Assembly (NCBI GenBank): GCA_026931725.1
Contig: JAIXLE010000257.1
Span: 1 to 64,000, forward strand
Origin: Bacteroidales bacterium
Lineage (GTDB): Bacteria; Planctomycetota; Planctomycetia; Gemmatales; Gemmataceae
Direction of reading: 5' to 3'
DNA: 64,000 nucleotides
Positions 43,713-53,156 of the stretch are shown here, in pieces (position 1 is the first letter of the stretch; each line of letters begins with the position of its first letter). The notes under the pieces are model-generated. The model did not search any database. It was not told the DNA's origin and saw only the letters and a program-made list of their open reading frames with translations. Made by a program: the position numbers and the translations under genes.

Positions 43713-44849
43713 CTATTTGGGGACAGGGAGCAGCCCTTTTAGTACAGCCGCGAATGTCTCCGCTTGTCGGACGAAACCGAGATCGGTGGGGTGTGAGCCA
43801 TCGACCGTGCCTTCCGCATCGTCGCCGATCAGTTTGTCACCGGGCAGATAATAGAGGTTCTTGTCCCCAGCGGCGATCAGGGACTCGAACGCGGCCTTGA
43901 GGGCGGCTCGGTTCTCGGCGTTGTGCTGGGCCTGGAGCGGTAGCAGATAGGCATTGGCATAGCTCCGATCTTCCACGAGCAAAATCGGGGTCTGTGGCCG
44001 GGCCTTCCGCAGGGCGTTCACGAACGGCACGGCTCGTTCTTTCACCTGCTGCCCCCGGAGATTGGGCAAGCAGTCGATGACGTAGACAGCCGAGTCAATC
44101 TCCCCGAGCAATTCCGCCAGGGCCAGATCCAGCGTCCCATTCCCGGAGAAACCGAGGTTGATGACTGGCCGATCGAATTGCCGCCCCAGAATCGCCGTAT
44201 GAACCATCCCCGGACGGGACGCACACCCGCCCTGGGTGATGGACGTACCGTAGAAGACAATCGGCTTGGCACGTTCTGGGGCACGCGGGTCGCTTTTCTT
44301 CAGATGTGTCCCTTTCGGGATACCAATTTCTACCGATGAGACACCGTTGTAAAGCGGGAAGTACAGCAGATACTCCCGTTCCCCGGCTGGCAATCCCGCG
44401 ACCAGTAGCTTCGTCGTGGTTTCTTGCGCCGGTATCCCCGTGGATAGCCATTTCCACTGGTTGCCGACTTTGACATAGAGATCGAGTCCACTCACCCCCG
44501 AAGCGGGCATGTGCGGCATGGCGAGATTTTTGCTCGTGACCGTCCAGCGAGCCGAAATGGCCGTGGAATCCGTGACAAACCGGACACAGAGTCCCGTGGA
44601 ATCCCGGCTGAGGGACCAGACCGGCGGGCGAACTTGCTTTTCCGCCTTAGCGGGAAGCCGATCAAAAACGGCTTTGGTGTCGGTCCACCCTTGGCCTTCC
44701 ACCCCCAGTGGCCGCACATCGTACCAGAGGATGTCGCCTTTTTCACTGGGCTTGGCTGTACTGGGGTCAATCGTTGGCCCCACAGCGGCCGCCGGGAAGG
44801 CCAGCAGCAGCGTGAGAATTAGGCTGAAATAAGAATGACGTTGGGGCAT
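43713..44849 (-). CDS. Exported two-domain SGNH hydrolase
   Basis: 378 aa with a signal peptide (residues 1-22). An N-terminal beta domain (about 40-185, with ILWYDVRPLGVEGQGW and RYSLSRDS-type strands) precedes an SGNH domain: block I VFYGTSITQGGCASRPGM (Ser), block II NLGFSGNG (Gly and Asn), VIDCLPN and the C-terminal DGSHPTDLGF (Asp-x-x-His). This layout matches planctomycete/bacteroidete carbohydrate esterases. It lies 61 bp downstream of the sulfatase on the same strand, so both may act on a sulfated, acylated glycan. Confidence 0.88.
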   Translation of the reverse strand: MPQRHSYFSLILTLLLAFPAAAVGPTIDPSTAKPSEKGDILWYDVRPLGVEGQGWTDTKAVFDRLPAKAEKQVRPPVWSLSRDSTGLCVRFVTDSTAISARWTVTSKNLAMPHMPASGVSGLDLYVKVGNQWKWLSTGIPAQETTTKLLVAGLPAGEREYLLYFPLYNGVSSVEIGIPKGTHLKKSDPRAPERAKPIVFYGTSITQGGCASRPGMVHTAILGRQFDRPVINLGFSGNGTLDLALAELLGEIDSAVYVIDCLPNLRGQQVKERAVPFVNALRKARPQTPILLVEDRSYANAYLLPLQAQHNAENRAALKAAFESLIAAGDKNLYYLPGDKLIGDDAEGTVDGSHPTDLGFVRQAETFAAVLKGLLPVPK

Positions 44850-44909
44850 GTTGCTCTCGCAGAGTTCGGAATAGTGAGAATGGAAGCGATTTTCGCACGG
44901 AATGCAAGA

Positions 44910-46364
44910 TTATTCCGTCGTTCCTGCCGATCGCCGACCCGTCCCGCGCTGGCTCGTGAGGGCATCGCCCAAATCCGCGCGGGCGCGGTTGGCCAACGCT
45001 TGCAGGCGTTGCACCACCTCGGGGTGCTCGACCGCCAGATTATGCCGTTCGCCGATGTCCTTTTCGAGGTCGTACAGTTCGGGGGATGTCACTTTTTGCA
45101 TCCGGTATTTGCCGGGTGTCCCATCTTTCCCTGGGGCTTGTCCCTGCATCGTTCGATAAGAATGGGGAAAAATCAGTTTCCATTTTCCGCTGCGGATCGC
45201 CTGGAGTTCGTGGACCTTGTAGTAGAACCAGTAGGCTTCGTGCGGCGTGGTCGCCCCCGGTTCACACTGGATCAAGGGCCAGATATTTTTGCCGTCGATG
45301 GGGAGTTGAGGGAGCACGCAGCCGGTGAGATGGGCAATCGTCGGCAGCAGGTCGATGGTCATGGCCGGGGCGTGTTGAACGGTGTTGGGTCGAATGGTCC
45401 CCGGCCAATAGGCGAGGAAGGGCTCGCGGATTCCACCTTCCCAGACGGTTCCCTTCCCTTCCCGCAGTGGTCCCGCGGACCCACCGTGGTTCCCGTAGTT
45501 GAGCCAGGGGCCGTTGTCGCTGGTGAAGATGACCAATGTGTCCTGGGCGACACCGGCCTTTTCCAGTGCCCCGATGACCTCGCCCACGGACCAGTCGATT
45601 TCCCGCAGGACATCCGCATACACGCCCTTCTGGGTCACGCCTTGGAACCGTTTCCCCGCATACAGTGGGACGTGAGGCATCGTGTGCGCGAAATAGAGGA
45701 AGAACGGTTGTTCCTGCTGGCGTTGAATAAAGTCCACGGCCCGTTCCGTGTAACGCCGGGTCAAGGTGGACATCTCTTCCGGGGTGATTTCGGCATCCAC
45801 AACCTTGTCCCCATCAATCAGGGGAAGATTGGGATAACTGCGTTCTTTGGTTTTGGCTTCCGGGTGATGGGGCCACATGTCGTTGGAATACGGCAGGCCG
45901 AGATACTCATCGAACCCATGTCGTGTCGGCAAGAACGGGGGAAGATGCCCGAGATGCCATTTCCCCACGGCACAGGTCGCATATCCTTTGGACTTCAGCA
46001 ACTCCGCGATGGTCGTTTCCGCATCCGCGATTCCGACCGTGGCTGCGGGACTCAGCGCCCCATGAATTCCGATGCGATTGGGATAACATCCTGTCAATAG
46101 CCCTGCTCGTGAAGCCGAGCAGACCGGCTGTGCCGCGTAAAAGTCCGTAAACCGGACACCCTTTTGGGCCATGCGATCCAGGTGCGGTGTTTGGCTGGGG
46201 GCCGCCCCATAGCAGCCCAAGTCCCCGTATCCGAGATCATCCGCAAAAATGACGACGATATTGGGCGGTCGTTTCCTCTCCGCCGCATTGGCAGGGGAGA
46301 CACACAGCCACCCGACCCCCAGGGCCACAAGATAACCCATCGTAGGTATCGCAAGATCGTTCAT
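44910..46364 (-). CDS. Secreted formylglycine-dependent sulfatase
   Basis: 484 aa from the ATG at 46364, chosen because GGAG stands 7 bp before it. The signal peptide is about residues 1-28. Metal-site Asp43-Asp44 lie in FADDLGYGDLG. The formylglycine motif is CSASRAGLLTG with Cys82, so FGE-type maturation is expected. Further ligands are in GKWHLG, HTMPHVPL and FTSDNGPW. It is an arylsulfatase-A-like enzyme (family S1) of the periplasm or surface, removing sulfate from polysaccharides or lipids. It is the first gene of a unit with the SGNH hydrolase. Confidence 0.94.
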   Translation of the reverse strand: MNDLAIPTMGYLVALGVGWLCVSPANAAERKRPPNIVVIFADDLGYGDLGCYGAAPSQTPHLDRMAQKGVRFTDFYAAQPVCSASRAGLLTGCYPNRIGIHGALSPAATVGIADAETTIAELLKSKGYATCAVGKWHLGHLPPFLPTRHGFDEYLGLPYSNDMWPHHPEAKTKERSYPNLPLIDGDKVVDAEITPEEMSTLTRRYTERAVDFIQRQQEQPFFLYFAHTMPHVPLYAGKRFQGVTQKGVYADVLREIDWSVGEVIGALEKAGVAQDTLVIFTSDNGPWLNYGNHGGSAGPLREGKGTVWEGGIREPFLAYWPGTIRPNTVQHAPAMTIDLLPTIAHLTGCVLPQLPIDGKNIWPLIQCEPGATTPHEAYWFYYKVHELQAIRSGKWKLIFPHSYRTMQGQAPGKDGTPGKYRMQKVTSPELYDLEKDIGERHNLAVEHPEVVQRLQALANRARADLGDALTSQRGTGRRSAGTTE

Positions 46365-46579
46365 GGGCATTCTCCGCTCTCTTCCCGAAATGGGACCAAT
46401 CCGCGTCCACGTCCTATCCGAGTGTCACAGTATCTGGGCGGAAGTCCAGTTGTCCGGTCTGGGACATCTGAAAAACTACCCAGCTTGCCGTTTCCCTCTT
46501 GTCAACGCTGCCGTCATAAGGGACAAATTAGGTATTGACTTTTCTTGAGTGCGATTCACCTTTTTCGTGAGATCTCCAC

Positions 46580-47047
46580 ATGGCCAAGCAGTCACTGTCC
46601 GCGATCATTCGAGAAATCCTGTTTCGGGATATCGAGCTGGCTTCGGACACCGTTTTCAACAAACTCCGTGCGAAAGGAATCACGGGGGATCGTCGCCAAA
46701 TTTTCAAACGCATCCACCATGTCCGCACCGAACTCCGAAAAAATGTTGGGTCATCCGCCGCCCCACACGCAGCAACCCCCGATGAGGAACAGGCGGCACC
46801 CGCTCCCGTACAAACGGTTTCGGCACCCGCCCCGGCGCAAACCACTCCCACTGTTGTACACGCAGCTCCAGATTTGGGACATGTCCTGGCTAATGTGACC
46901 CGCGTGAATGAAGTGGTTACGGCCTGTGGGTCATCGGATACGGTTCGCCAGGTTGCGGATGCGGTTCGTTCCTGCGGCGGTGTCGACCAGTTCCTAAAAC
47001 ATCTGGAACTGGTTTCCGACATCCGGAGCTTGCGGGCAACTGAGTAA
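46580..47047 (+). CDS. Hypothetical protein with basic N-terminal domain, 155 aa
   Basis: ATG with GTGAGA upstream. Residues 1-55 (MAKQSLSAIIREILFRDIELAS, KLRAKGITGDRRQIFKRIHHVR) look like a small helix-turn-helix-type domain seen on other Gemmata small proteins. Residues about 58-95 are an Ala/Pro/Thr linker. Residues about 100-155 are helical (VLANVTRVNEVVTACGSSDTVRQV). No function is known to me. It may bind nucleic acid through the basic head; that is a guess. It converges on rsmA. Confidence 0.7.
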   Translation: MAKQSLSAIIREILFRDIELASDTVFNKLRAKGITGDRRQIFKRIHHVRTELRKNVGSSAAPHAATPDEEQAAPAPVQTVSAPAPAQTTPTVVHAAPDLGHVLANVTRVNEVVTACGSSDTVRQVADAVRSCGGVDQFLKHLELVSDIRSLRATE

Positions 47048-47069
47048 GGACGAGCCAGTCACCTTACGC

Positions 47070-48065
47070 CTACTGCCGGAATGCGTTGCACAGGCGAAGG
47101 TGGTCTTCTAGCGACAAAGCCTCTGCCCGTCGTGAGCCGTCGATCTGCAATTCGGCAAGGCGGGCATCCACGAACGCCTTGTCTTTCCGGGCGCGCGGCC
47201 ATCCGACCAGTCCCTGACGCAAATTCTTCCGGCGGTGGGTGTACAAGTCGCGTAAAAAGTCCCGGAATTGGATGACATCTCCCACCCGCGCCCGCTTCTC
47301 GGCATTGGGTCGAATCATCACAATGGCCGAGTCCACTTTGGGACGAGGATGAAAGTTGGCGGGCAGTACCTTGCGAATGGTTTCCACATCCGCGATGCTC
47401 TGGACCAGCACACTCAGCGCGTTGTAGTCTTTGGTCCCTACGGTGGCCCGGAGACGCTCGGCGATCTCCCACTGCACCATCACCACCATCCGCTCGATCG
47501 GCAACTCCGATACCAGGAGGTTGCTAATCAAGGGCGTGGCAATGACATAAGGCAGGTTGGCGACCAGCTTCCGTTGCGCTGTTCCCGCGAGGCGTCCGGC
47601 TGCCGTGTCCCAGGCCGTCAGCAGATCGGGGTTCACGCGGCTTTTGGACTCCAGGCAGTCGCCGAGAAGATAGGTGACATTCTCACGTTGTCCCACGATT
47701 TGCCGGGCGACGGGATGGAACGTCTTGTCAATTTCGATGGTGACGACCTGTCCCGCGTGATCGGCGAGCCGCGCGGTCAGGGAGCCGGTGCCGGTGCCGA
47801 CTTCGAGGACCGCATCCCCTGGCCCCACTTCCGCTGTACGGACAATCAGGTCAATGAGGTTTAAGTCAATGAGGTAGTTTTGCCCCAGTTTGCTCTTGGC
47901 TTCGAGGCCATGGGCTTCAAAGAGGTTACGGAGGAACGTCAGGGTCTGCCGAGGCGAAGGGACGCTCGATACCGGGGGCGTTTCCGGTTCGGGAACGGGG
48001 CTCCGCACCGCGGGTGGGGGGGAACCCGCCGCGGGCAGGATTGGGATTTCGGTGTCAGGCTTCAT
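47070..48065 (-). CDS. rsmA: 16S rRNA dimethyladenosine transferase
   Basis: 331 aa. It dimethylates the two adjacent adenines in the 3'-terminal helix of 16S rRNA with SAM. Motif I VLEVGTGTGSLT, the acidic end IEIDKTF and motif IV NLPYVIATP are present, as is SKLGQNYLIDLNLID at the usual N-terminus. About 40 extra Pro-rich residues precede the domain. Its ATG overlaps the ribE stop (ATGA), so translation is coupled to riboflavin synthase. Confidence 0.95.
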   Translation of the reverse strand: MKPDTEIPILPAAGSPPPAVRSPVPEPETPPVSSVPSPRQTLTFLRNLFEAHGLEAKSKLGQNYLIDLNLIDLIVRTAEVGPGDAVLEVGTGTGSLTARLADHAGQVVTIEIDKTFHPVARQIVGQRENVTYLLGDCLESKSRVNPDLLTAWDTAAGRLAGTAQRKLVANLPYVIATPLISNLLVSELPIERMVVMVQWEIAERLRATVGTKDYNALSVLVQSIADVETIRKVLPANFHPRPKVDSAIVMIRPNAEKRARVGDVIQFRDFLRDLYTHRRKNLRQGLVGWPRARKDKAFVDARLAELQIDGSRRAEALSLEDHLRLCNAFRQ

Positions 48066-48682
48066 GGTATTGGGAATCGTGGCGTAGCCGTCAGAGATTG
48101 GAACAGTTTTTGCACATGTTTGGCGAGTAGGTCGAATTCCAGATTCACAGCCCCGCCGTTGACCTGCGAACCCAGCGTCGTGTGTGCGAGCGTGTGCGGT
48201 ATCAACATCACGCTGAACCGATCCCGCTCAACATCGACCACCGTGAGACTGACCCCATCAATGGCGATGGAGCCTTTGATGACCAGCAGATCGAAAAACT
48301 GAGGCGGATAGGTGAACCAGACCGTTTGCCAATCACCGGATGCTTGCCGCTCGCGGAGGGTGCCTACGGCATCAACATGGCCGGAAACGAAATGTCCGCC
48401 AATCGCATCCCCCACACGCAACGCCCGTTCGAGATTCACGGGCGCGTGGGGGGTGATATTCCCCAAGTTGGTGCGATCCAAGGTTTCGGGGCCGACTTGG
48501 AACTGCAGTGTGCGGGAATCCGCGGCAACCACGGTGAGACAGACCCCATTGACGGCAATGCTCTCTCCGAGTATGGCCGATGCTGCCATTCCGGGTTCGG
48601 ATACTTGCAGGCGCATTCCCCCCTGGCCGTCTCGCTCGGCAGTTGCGACCGTTCCCAACGCTTGGACAAGTCCTGTAAACAT
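48062..48682 (-). CDS. ribE: Riboflavin synthase alpha chain
   Basis: 206 aa starting at the invariant MFTGLV. It converts two 6,7-dimethyl-8-ribityllumazines to riboflavin and a pyrimidine. The internal duplication is obvious: first barrel with GESIAVNGVCLTVV and NLERAL, second with KGSIAIDGVSLTVVDV and VNLEFDLLAKHVQ. GGHFVSGHVDAVG gives the conserved loop. The length is standard. It forms an operon with rsmA, and its start is divergent from the Rieske gene. Confidence 0.96.
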   Translation of the reverse strand: MFTGLVQALGTVATAERDGQGGMRLQVSEPGMAASAILGESIAVNGVCLTVVAADSRTLQFQVGPETLDRTNLGNITPHAPVNLERALRVGDAIGGHFVSGHVDAVGTLRERQASGDWQTVWFTYPPQFFDLLVIKGSIAIDGVSLTVVDVERDRFSVMLIPHTLAHTTLGSQVNGGAVNLEFDLLAKHVQKLFQSLTATPRFPIP

Positions 48683-48798
48683 GGCGGTTATTCTATGCCC
48701 AAATTCCGTGATGGGATGGGCTAGCGTGAAGGAATTCTTCAATGGTATGGATGCCGTTGTCGATTCGGACCTTTTTTCAGTGCGTGGAAGGATGACAG

Positions 48799-49806
48799 AT
48801 GGCGATACTCGACCATTGGCACCCGGTGCATCCGAGCCGAGATTTGCGCCGGAAACCGGTGGGCTTTCAGCTCGGCAACCGCTACCTCTGCTTGTTCCGC
48901 ACCTCCACCGGGCAGGCGATGGCGATTGATGATACCTGCCCGCATCGTCGACTCAAACTGAGCTACGGTCAAGTGATCGGTGATCGTATCCAGTGCAAAT
49001 ATCACGGCTGGACTTTTGACGGTTGTGGCAACGGGGAAAGCCCTGGAGCCCCGAAGTTGCACACCTGCACAGAAAGTTTTGATGTACGGGAGGAGCATGG
49101 CTACATTTGGATCAAAACCCGTGGCAAAGAAGCCCAATTCCCCAACATCAACCCGGATGGGCTTTATTCACTTGGCCATATGCGGCACACGGTCCCGGCT
49201 CCGCTGGAATTGACCGTGGACAATTTCACGGAAATCGAACACAGCGGCACTGTTCACAATACTTTCGGTTACGATTTGAAGCGGATGCACGAGGTCCGTG
49301 TCCGTTTTGAGACAACCGATACCAGCGTGCGGGTCGTCAATGTCGGGCCGACGATCCGACTCCATCCCGTGATGCGCACCTTCCTCGGTGTTCGAGATGG
49401 CGACCTGTTCCATGACGACTGGACGACCTATTTTTCTCCCATTTATTCCGTCTATGACCATTGGTGGACATCCCCGGATGAGAAGCGGGAAGCGATGGTC
49501 CGCTGGCGGTTGTATATGTTCTTCTGGCCGATTGATGAGATGTCCACAGCGGTGGTGTCCTTCGTCTACGGCAAGTCGCGGTATCCGGGACCAGCGGGTG
49601 GGTTACGGTTTATCAAGCCGATTTTCCGCCGGGAAGTGGACCGGGAGGTGCGGCAGGATATTGACATGCTGAAAAATCTGGCGAGCTACGATACCAGCAT
49701 TGATGGCATGAAGTTGAGTCGATTCGATAAGGTGCTGGGTCTGACCCGCGAGCGGATTGCCCGCATTTACCGTGGCGAACGCGCCGGGCGGCTGTCGATT
49801 GCCTGA
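48799..49806 (+). CDS. Rieske-type aromatic-ring hydroxylating oxygenase, alpha subunit
   Basis: 335 aa. The Rieske [2Fe-2S] ligands are Cys47-x-His49 (CPHRRL) and Cys66-x2-His69 (CKYHGW). The catalytic half starts near 120, with DNFTEIEHSGTVHNTFGYD, where the Asp/His set resembles the mononuclear iron site of VanA/CAO-like oxygenases. It would hydroxylate or demethylate a small ring compound or lipid using electrons from a reductase, but no reductase or ferredoxin gene is nearby. It is monocistronic with a bidirectional terminator after it. Confidence 0.9.
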   Translation: MAILDHWHPVHPSRDLRRKPVGFQLGNRYLCLFRTSTGQAMAIDDTCPHRRLKLSYGQVIGDRIQCKYHGWTFDGCGNGESPGAPKLHTCTESFDVREEHGYIWIKTRGKEAQFPNINPDGLYSLGHMRHTVPAPLELTVDNFTEIEHSGTVHNTFGYDLKRMHEVRVRFETTDTSVRVVNVGPTIRLHPVMRTFLGVRDGDLFHDDWTTYFSPIYSVYDHWWTSPDEKREAMVRWRLYMFFWPIDEMSTAVVSFVYGKSRYPGPAGGLRFIKPIFRREVDREVRQDIDMLKNLASYDTSIDGMKLSRFDKVLGLTRERIARIYRGERAGRLSIA

Positions 49807-49843
49807 CAGTGGTCAGATGGCCATGAAATACCCACATCCAACA

Positions 49844-49884
49844 AGCGGCTCAGGAATGATCGTTCCTGAGCCGCTCCTGTTTTC
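49844..49884. terminator. Bidirectional terminator
   Basis: A perfect 13-bp stem (AGCGGCTCAGGAA / TTCCTGAGCCGCT) with a 6-nt loop sits between the convergent Rieske and ahcY genes, with CCTGTTTTC on the plus side. Confidence 0.88.
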
Positions 49885-49913
49885 TGCACAATTCCGTTCC
49901 GTGCCCGATACGG

Positions 49914-51380
49914 TTAGTAGCGGTAGGTATCCGGTTTGTACGGTCCCTGTTTCGGCACACCAATGTAGGCGGCTTGTTCGTCCGTCAATTCCGTCAGTTC
50001 CGCGTTCAGGGTCTTCAGTTGCAGGCGTGCCACTTTCTCATCGAGGTGCTTGGGCAGCACATAGACTTTGCCCACGGCGTACTGGTCACGGTGTTGGAAC
50101 AACTCAATCTGCGCGATGGTTTGATTGGCGAAGCTCGAACTCATGACGTAGCTGGGGTGGCCGGTGCCGCAGCCCAGGTTCACGAGCCGGCCTTTGGCGA
50201 GCAGGATGATCCGCTTGCCGTCCGGGAAGATCACATGATCCACTTGTGGCTTGATCTCTTCCCACTGGTATTTCTCCAGTGAGGCGACCTGAATTTCATT
50301 GTCGAAGTGACCGATGTTGCAGACGATGGCGTTGTGCTTCATGCGCACCATGTGATCGTGGACGATCACGTTCTTGTTGCCGGTCGTGGTGACGAAAATG
50401 TCCGCCTTGTCGGCAGCCCATTCCATCGTGACGACGCGGAACCCTTCCATCGCGGCTTGTAGGGCGTTGATCGGGTCGATTTCCGTCACCCAGACTTGAG
50501 CCGAGAGGGACCGCAGTGCCTGGGCGCTGCCTTTGCCCACGTCCCCGTAGCCACAGACGACCGCGATTTTGCCCGCGATCATGACATCGGTGGCCCGCTT
50601 GATCCCATCGACGAGGCTTTCCCGGCAGCCGTAGAGGTTGTCGAATTTGCTCTTGGTCACGCTATCATTGACGTTGATCGCCCGGAACAGCAGGGTGCCT
50701 TTGGCACTCATTTCGTTCAGACGATGAACGCCGGTGGTGGTTTCTTCCGTCACGCCGATGATTTGGGCGCTCTTGCGAGTGTACCAGGTGGCATCTTCCG
50801 CCAGTTTCGCCCGGATCGCGGCGAACAGTTCGCGTTCTTCTTCGCTGGTCGGGTTGGCGATCACCGAGGGATCTTTTTCGGCTTTCTGGCCCAGGTGCAT
50901 CAACAGCGTGGCATCGCCGCCGTCATCCAGAATCATGTTCGGACCTTCGGCATCGGTCCCTTTCGGGCCGAATTCAAAAATCCGGTGGGTGTAGTCCCAG
51001 TAGTCCTTGAGGCTTTCCCCTTTGTAGGCGAAGACCGGGGTGCCGCGTTCCACCAGAGCGGCGGCGGCGTGGTCCTGGGTGCTGAAGATGTTGCACGAAG
51101 CCCAGCGGACCTGCGCCCCGAGTGCTTGCAGCGTCTCGACCAGCACGGCTGTCTGGATGGTCATGTGCAGGCTACCCGTGATCCGGGCACCGGCGAGCGG
51201 CTGGCTCTGGGCGTATTCTGCGCGAATCGCCATGAGTGCGGGCATTTCGCTCTCGGCGATGGCGATTTCTTTCCGTCCCCACCCGGCCAGGGTGATGTCC
51301 GCGATGGCGTGATCCGTGGCAGCCAATGGTTTTCCTTTGCTGGAAGTTTCGTGTTTCGGAGCAGCGGTGGCGCTAGCCAT
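49914..51380 (-). CDS. ahcY: Adenosylhomocysteinase
   Basis: 488 aa. It splits S-adenosylhomocysteine to adenosine and homocysteine and so clears the product inhibitor of methyltransferases. The NAD+ site [38 protein letters not shown] and TTTGNKNVI are all intact, as is the C-terminal [13 protein letters not shown] with the Lys/Tyr that closes the neighbour's cofactor site. The ribosome site GAGAGGAAC precedes the ATG. I found no SAH riboswitch in the leader. Confidence 0.97.
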   Translation of the reverse strand: MASATAAPKHETSSKGKPLAATDHAIADITLAGWGRKEIAIAESEMPALMAIRAEYAQSQPLAGARITGSLHMTIQTAVLVETLQALGAQVRWASCNIFSTQDHAAAALVERGTPVFAYKGESLKDYWDYTHRIFEFGPKGTDAEGPNMILDDGGDATLLMHLGQKAEKDPSVIANPTSEEERELFAAIRAKLAEDATWYTRKSAQIIGVTEETTTGVHRLNEMSAKGTLLFRAINVNDSVTKSKFDNLYGCRESLVDGIKRATDVMIAGKIAVVCGYGDVGKGSAQALRSLSAQVWVTEIDPINALQAAMEGFRVVTMEWAADKADIFVTTTGNKNVIVHDHMVRMKHNAIVCNIGHFDNEIQVASLEKYQWEEIKPQVDHVIFPDGKRIILLAKGRLVNLGCGTGHPSYVMSSSFANQTIAQIELFQHRDQYAVGKVYVLPKHLDEKVARLQLKTLNAELTELTDEQAAYIGVPKQGPYKPDTYRY

Positions 51381-51472
51381 AGAATGAGTTCCTCTCGTTT
51401 ATGGGGGGAGTCACAGCCCACAGGATCTGGCCGACCTGCGTGGCGGAATGAATCCGTGACCGAATCTCGGAC

Positions 51473-51501
51473 GTTATATAGTGTCTAGCTTGACTCTCCA
51501 A
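51473..51501 (-). promoter_or_regulatory. Possible sigma-70 promoter for ahcY
   Basis: On the minus strand TTGGAG (51501-51496) and TATAAC (51478-51473) are 17 bp apart, about 93 bp upstream of the ahcY start. Confidence 0.4.
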
Positions 51502-51595
51502 CCGCAACCGCGATACCAACCGTAACCAGCACAACCCACTGCCCGATCGGGAACGATGTCCAAATGTCCTCCTCAGTTGGAGCCACGCAAGCGTG

Positions 51596-53023
51596 ATGTC
51601 ACCACGGTATGATGCCGTCATTGTGGGATCGGGACCGAATGGGTTGGCGGCGGGCATTGTCCTGGCGCGGGCGGGTCTGTCCGTGTTGGTCCGGGAAGGA
51701 GCCGAGACGATTGGCGGTGGGTGTCGCTCCGCGGCGCTGACGCGGAGCGGGTTCGTTCATGATGTGTGTTCCTCTGTTTATCCGATGGGCGTGGCTTCTC
51801 CCTTCCTGCGAGAATTGCCCCTGGCCGAACAGGGGTTGAACTGGTGCCATCCGGCGATCCCGCTTGCTCATCTGCTGGAAGGCGGAACGGCGGTGGCACT
51901 CTACCGTTCGGTCGAGGAAACCGCCCAGCAACTCGGCCCGGACGCGAACGCCTATCGCCGGTTGATGACCCCGCTGGTACGCAATGCCGACATCCTGATC
52001 CGAGAACTGGTCGGCCCGCCACGCCTACCCCGGCACCTGTTCGCGGCGCTGCGGTTCGGTCTACCGGCTCTGCGATCAGGGCGAGGACTGGCGGAAGCCT
52101 ATTTTCGGACAGAACCCGCACGGGCGCTTCTGGCGGGGTTGGCCGCGCATTCCGTGCTGCCGCTGGAAGCCCGGCCCAGTGCGGCGATCGGGTTGATGCT
52201 CGGACTCGTCGGTCATGCGCACGGTTGGCCCGTGGTGCGAGGCGGTGCCCAACGACTCGTCGAGGCGATGGCGGCGTACTTGCGAACCCTTGGCGGCACG
52301 ATCGCAACCGGGTGCTGGGTGCGGTCCTGGGCCGATTTGCCCCCCGCACGCGTGGTCCTGTTCGATACATCGCCCCGGCAACTGCTCGCCATCGCGGGGA
52401 ATCGTCTGGATGCGGGGTGTCGTCGGCAATTGACGCGGTATCGGCATGGTCCGGGGGTGTTCAAAGTCGACTGGGCGCTGTCCGGGCCGATCCCGTGGAC
52501 CGCGTCGGTGTGTCGCCAGGCCGCGACCGTGCATGTGGGCGGAACGCTAGATGCGATCAGCGTAGCGGAAGCCGCCGCTTTTGGGGGCCGTTCCCCAGAA
52601 TCTCCGTTTGTCCTGGTGACGCAGCCCAGTATTTGCGACCCTTCCCGTGCCCCGGTTGGCCAACAGACCGCCTGGGGCTATTGCCATGTCCCGCACGGCT
52701 CGGACGAAGACATGACCGAACGGATCGAATCACAGATCGAACGGTACGCCCCCGGTTTTCGGGACATCATTCTGGCAAGATCATTTATGAACGGATCGGG
52801 GATGGAACGATACAACCCGAATTACATTGGAGGGGACATCGTCGGCGGCATCGCGGATGTCCGGCAAGTGTTCGCGCGGCCGTTGGTGAGTTTGCATCCC
52901 TATCGGATGGGACGCTCCGGGCTGTATCTGTGTTCCGCGTCCACACCGCCCGGAGCGGGAGTTCATGGGCTTTGTGGGTACTTCGCAGCCCAAACGGCCC
53001 TGCGTGACTTACGAGCCGGATAA
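51596..53023 (+). CDS. CrtI-like FAD-dependent oxidoreductase
   Basis: 475 aa from the ATG at 51596. The N-terminal dinucleotide fold is YDAVIVGSGPNGLAAGIVLARAG with the acidic strand end and the following IGGGCRSAALT. The C-terminal FAD loop LYLCSASTPPGAGVHGLCGYFAA matches the phytoene-desaturase/retinol-saturase-like group. It probably desaturates or isomerises a lipid or isoprenoid. No carotenoid genes are next to it, so the substrate is open. It is divergent from ahcY. Confidence 0.87.
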   Translation: MSPRYDAVIVGSGPNGLAAGIVLARAGLSVLVREGAETIGGGCRSAALTRSGFVHDVCSSVYPMGVASPFLRELPLAEQGLNWCHPAIPLAHLLEGGTAVALYRSVEETAQQLGPDANAYRRLMTPLVRNADILIRELVGPPRLPRHLFAALRFGLPALRSGRGLAEAYFRTEPARALLAGLAAHSVLPLEARPSAAIGLMLGLVGHAHGWPVVRGGAQRLVEAMAAYLRTLGGTIATGCWVRSWADLPPARVVLFDTSPRQLLAIAGNRLDAGCRRQLTRYRHGPGVFKVDWALSGPIPWTASVCRQAATVHVGGTLDAISVAEAAAFGGRSPESPFVLVTQPSICDPSRAPVGQQTAWGYCHVPHGSDEDMTERIESQIERYAPGFRDIILARSFMNGSGMERYNPNYIGGDIVGGIADVRQVFARPLVSLHPYRMGRSGLYLCSASTPPGAGVHGLCGYFAAQTALRDLRAG

Positions 53024-53156
53024 CCATGCCCGAGTGACTCCCGGCGGTGCCTTGGTCATGCGATCATCAATTTCTGACTTCCCACCCCGTCAGACTGACT
53101 ATGATGATGGAAAGCGACCTGCTGGTCGGTCGCGTAACCGCATTCAGGGTCATCGC

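Noticed and set aside
44835-46100. A 421-codon frame antisense to the sulfatase
   Set aside because: It is a shadow of the sulfatase codon pattern; the sulfatase has all family motifs.
50496-51488. A 330-codon frame antisense to ahcY
   Set aside because: ahcY is certain and highly conserved; the antisense product is His/Phe-rich without a family pattern.
51381-51595. A SAH or SAM riboswitch upstream of ahcY
   Set aside because: I looked for the conserved core and pairing arms and found neither.
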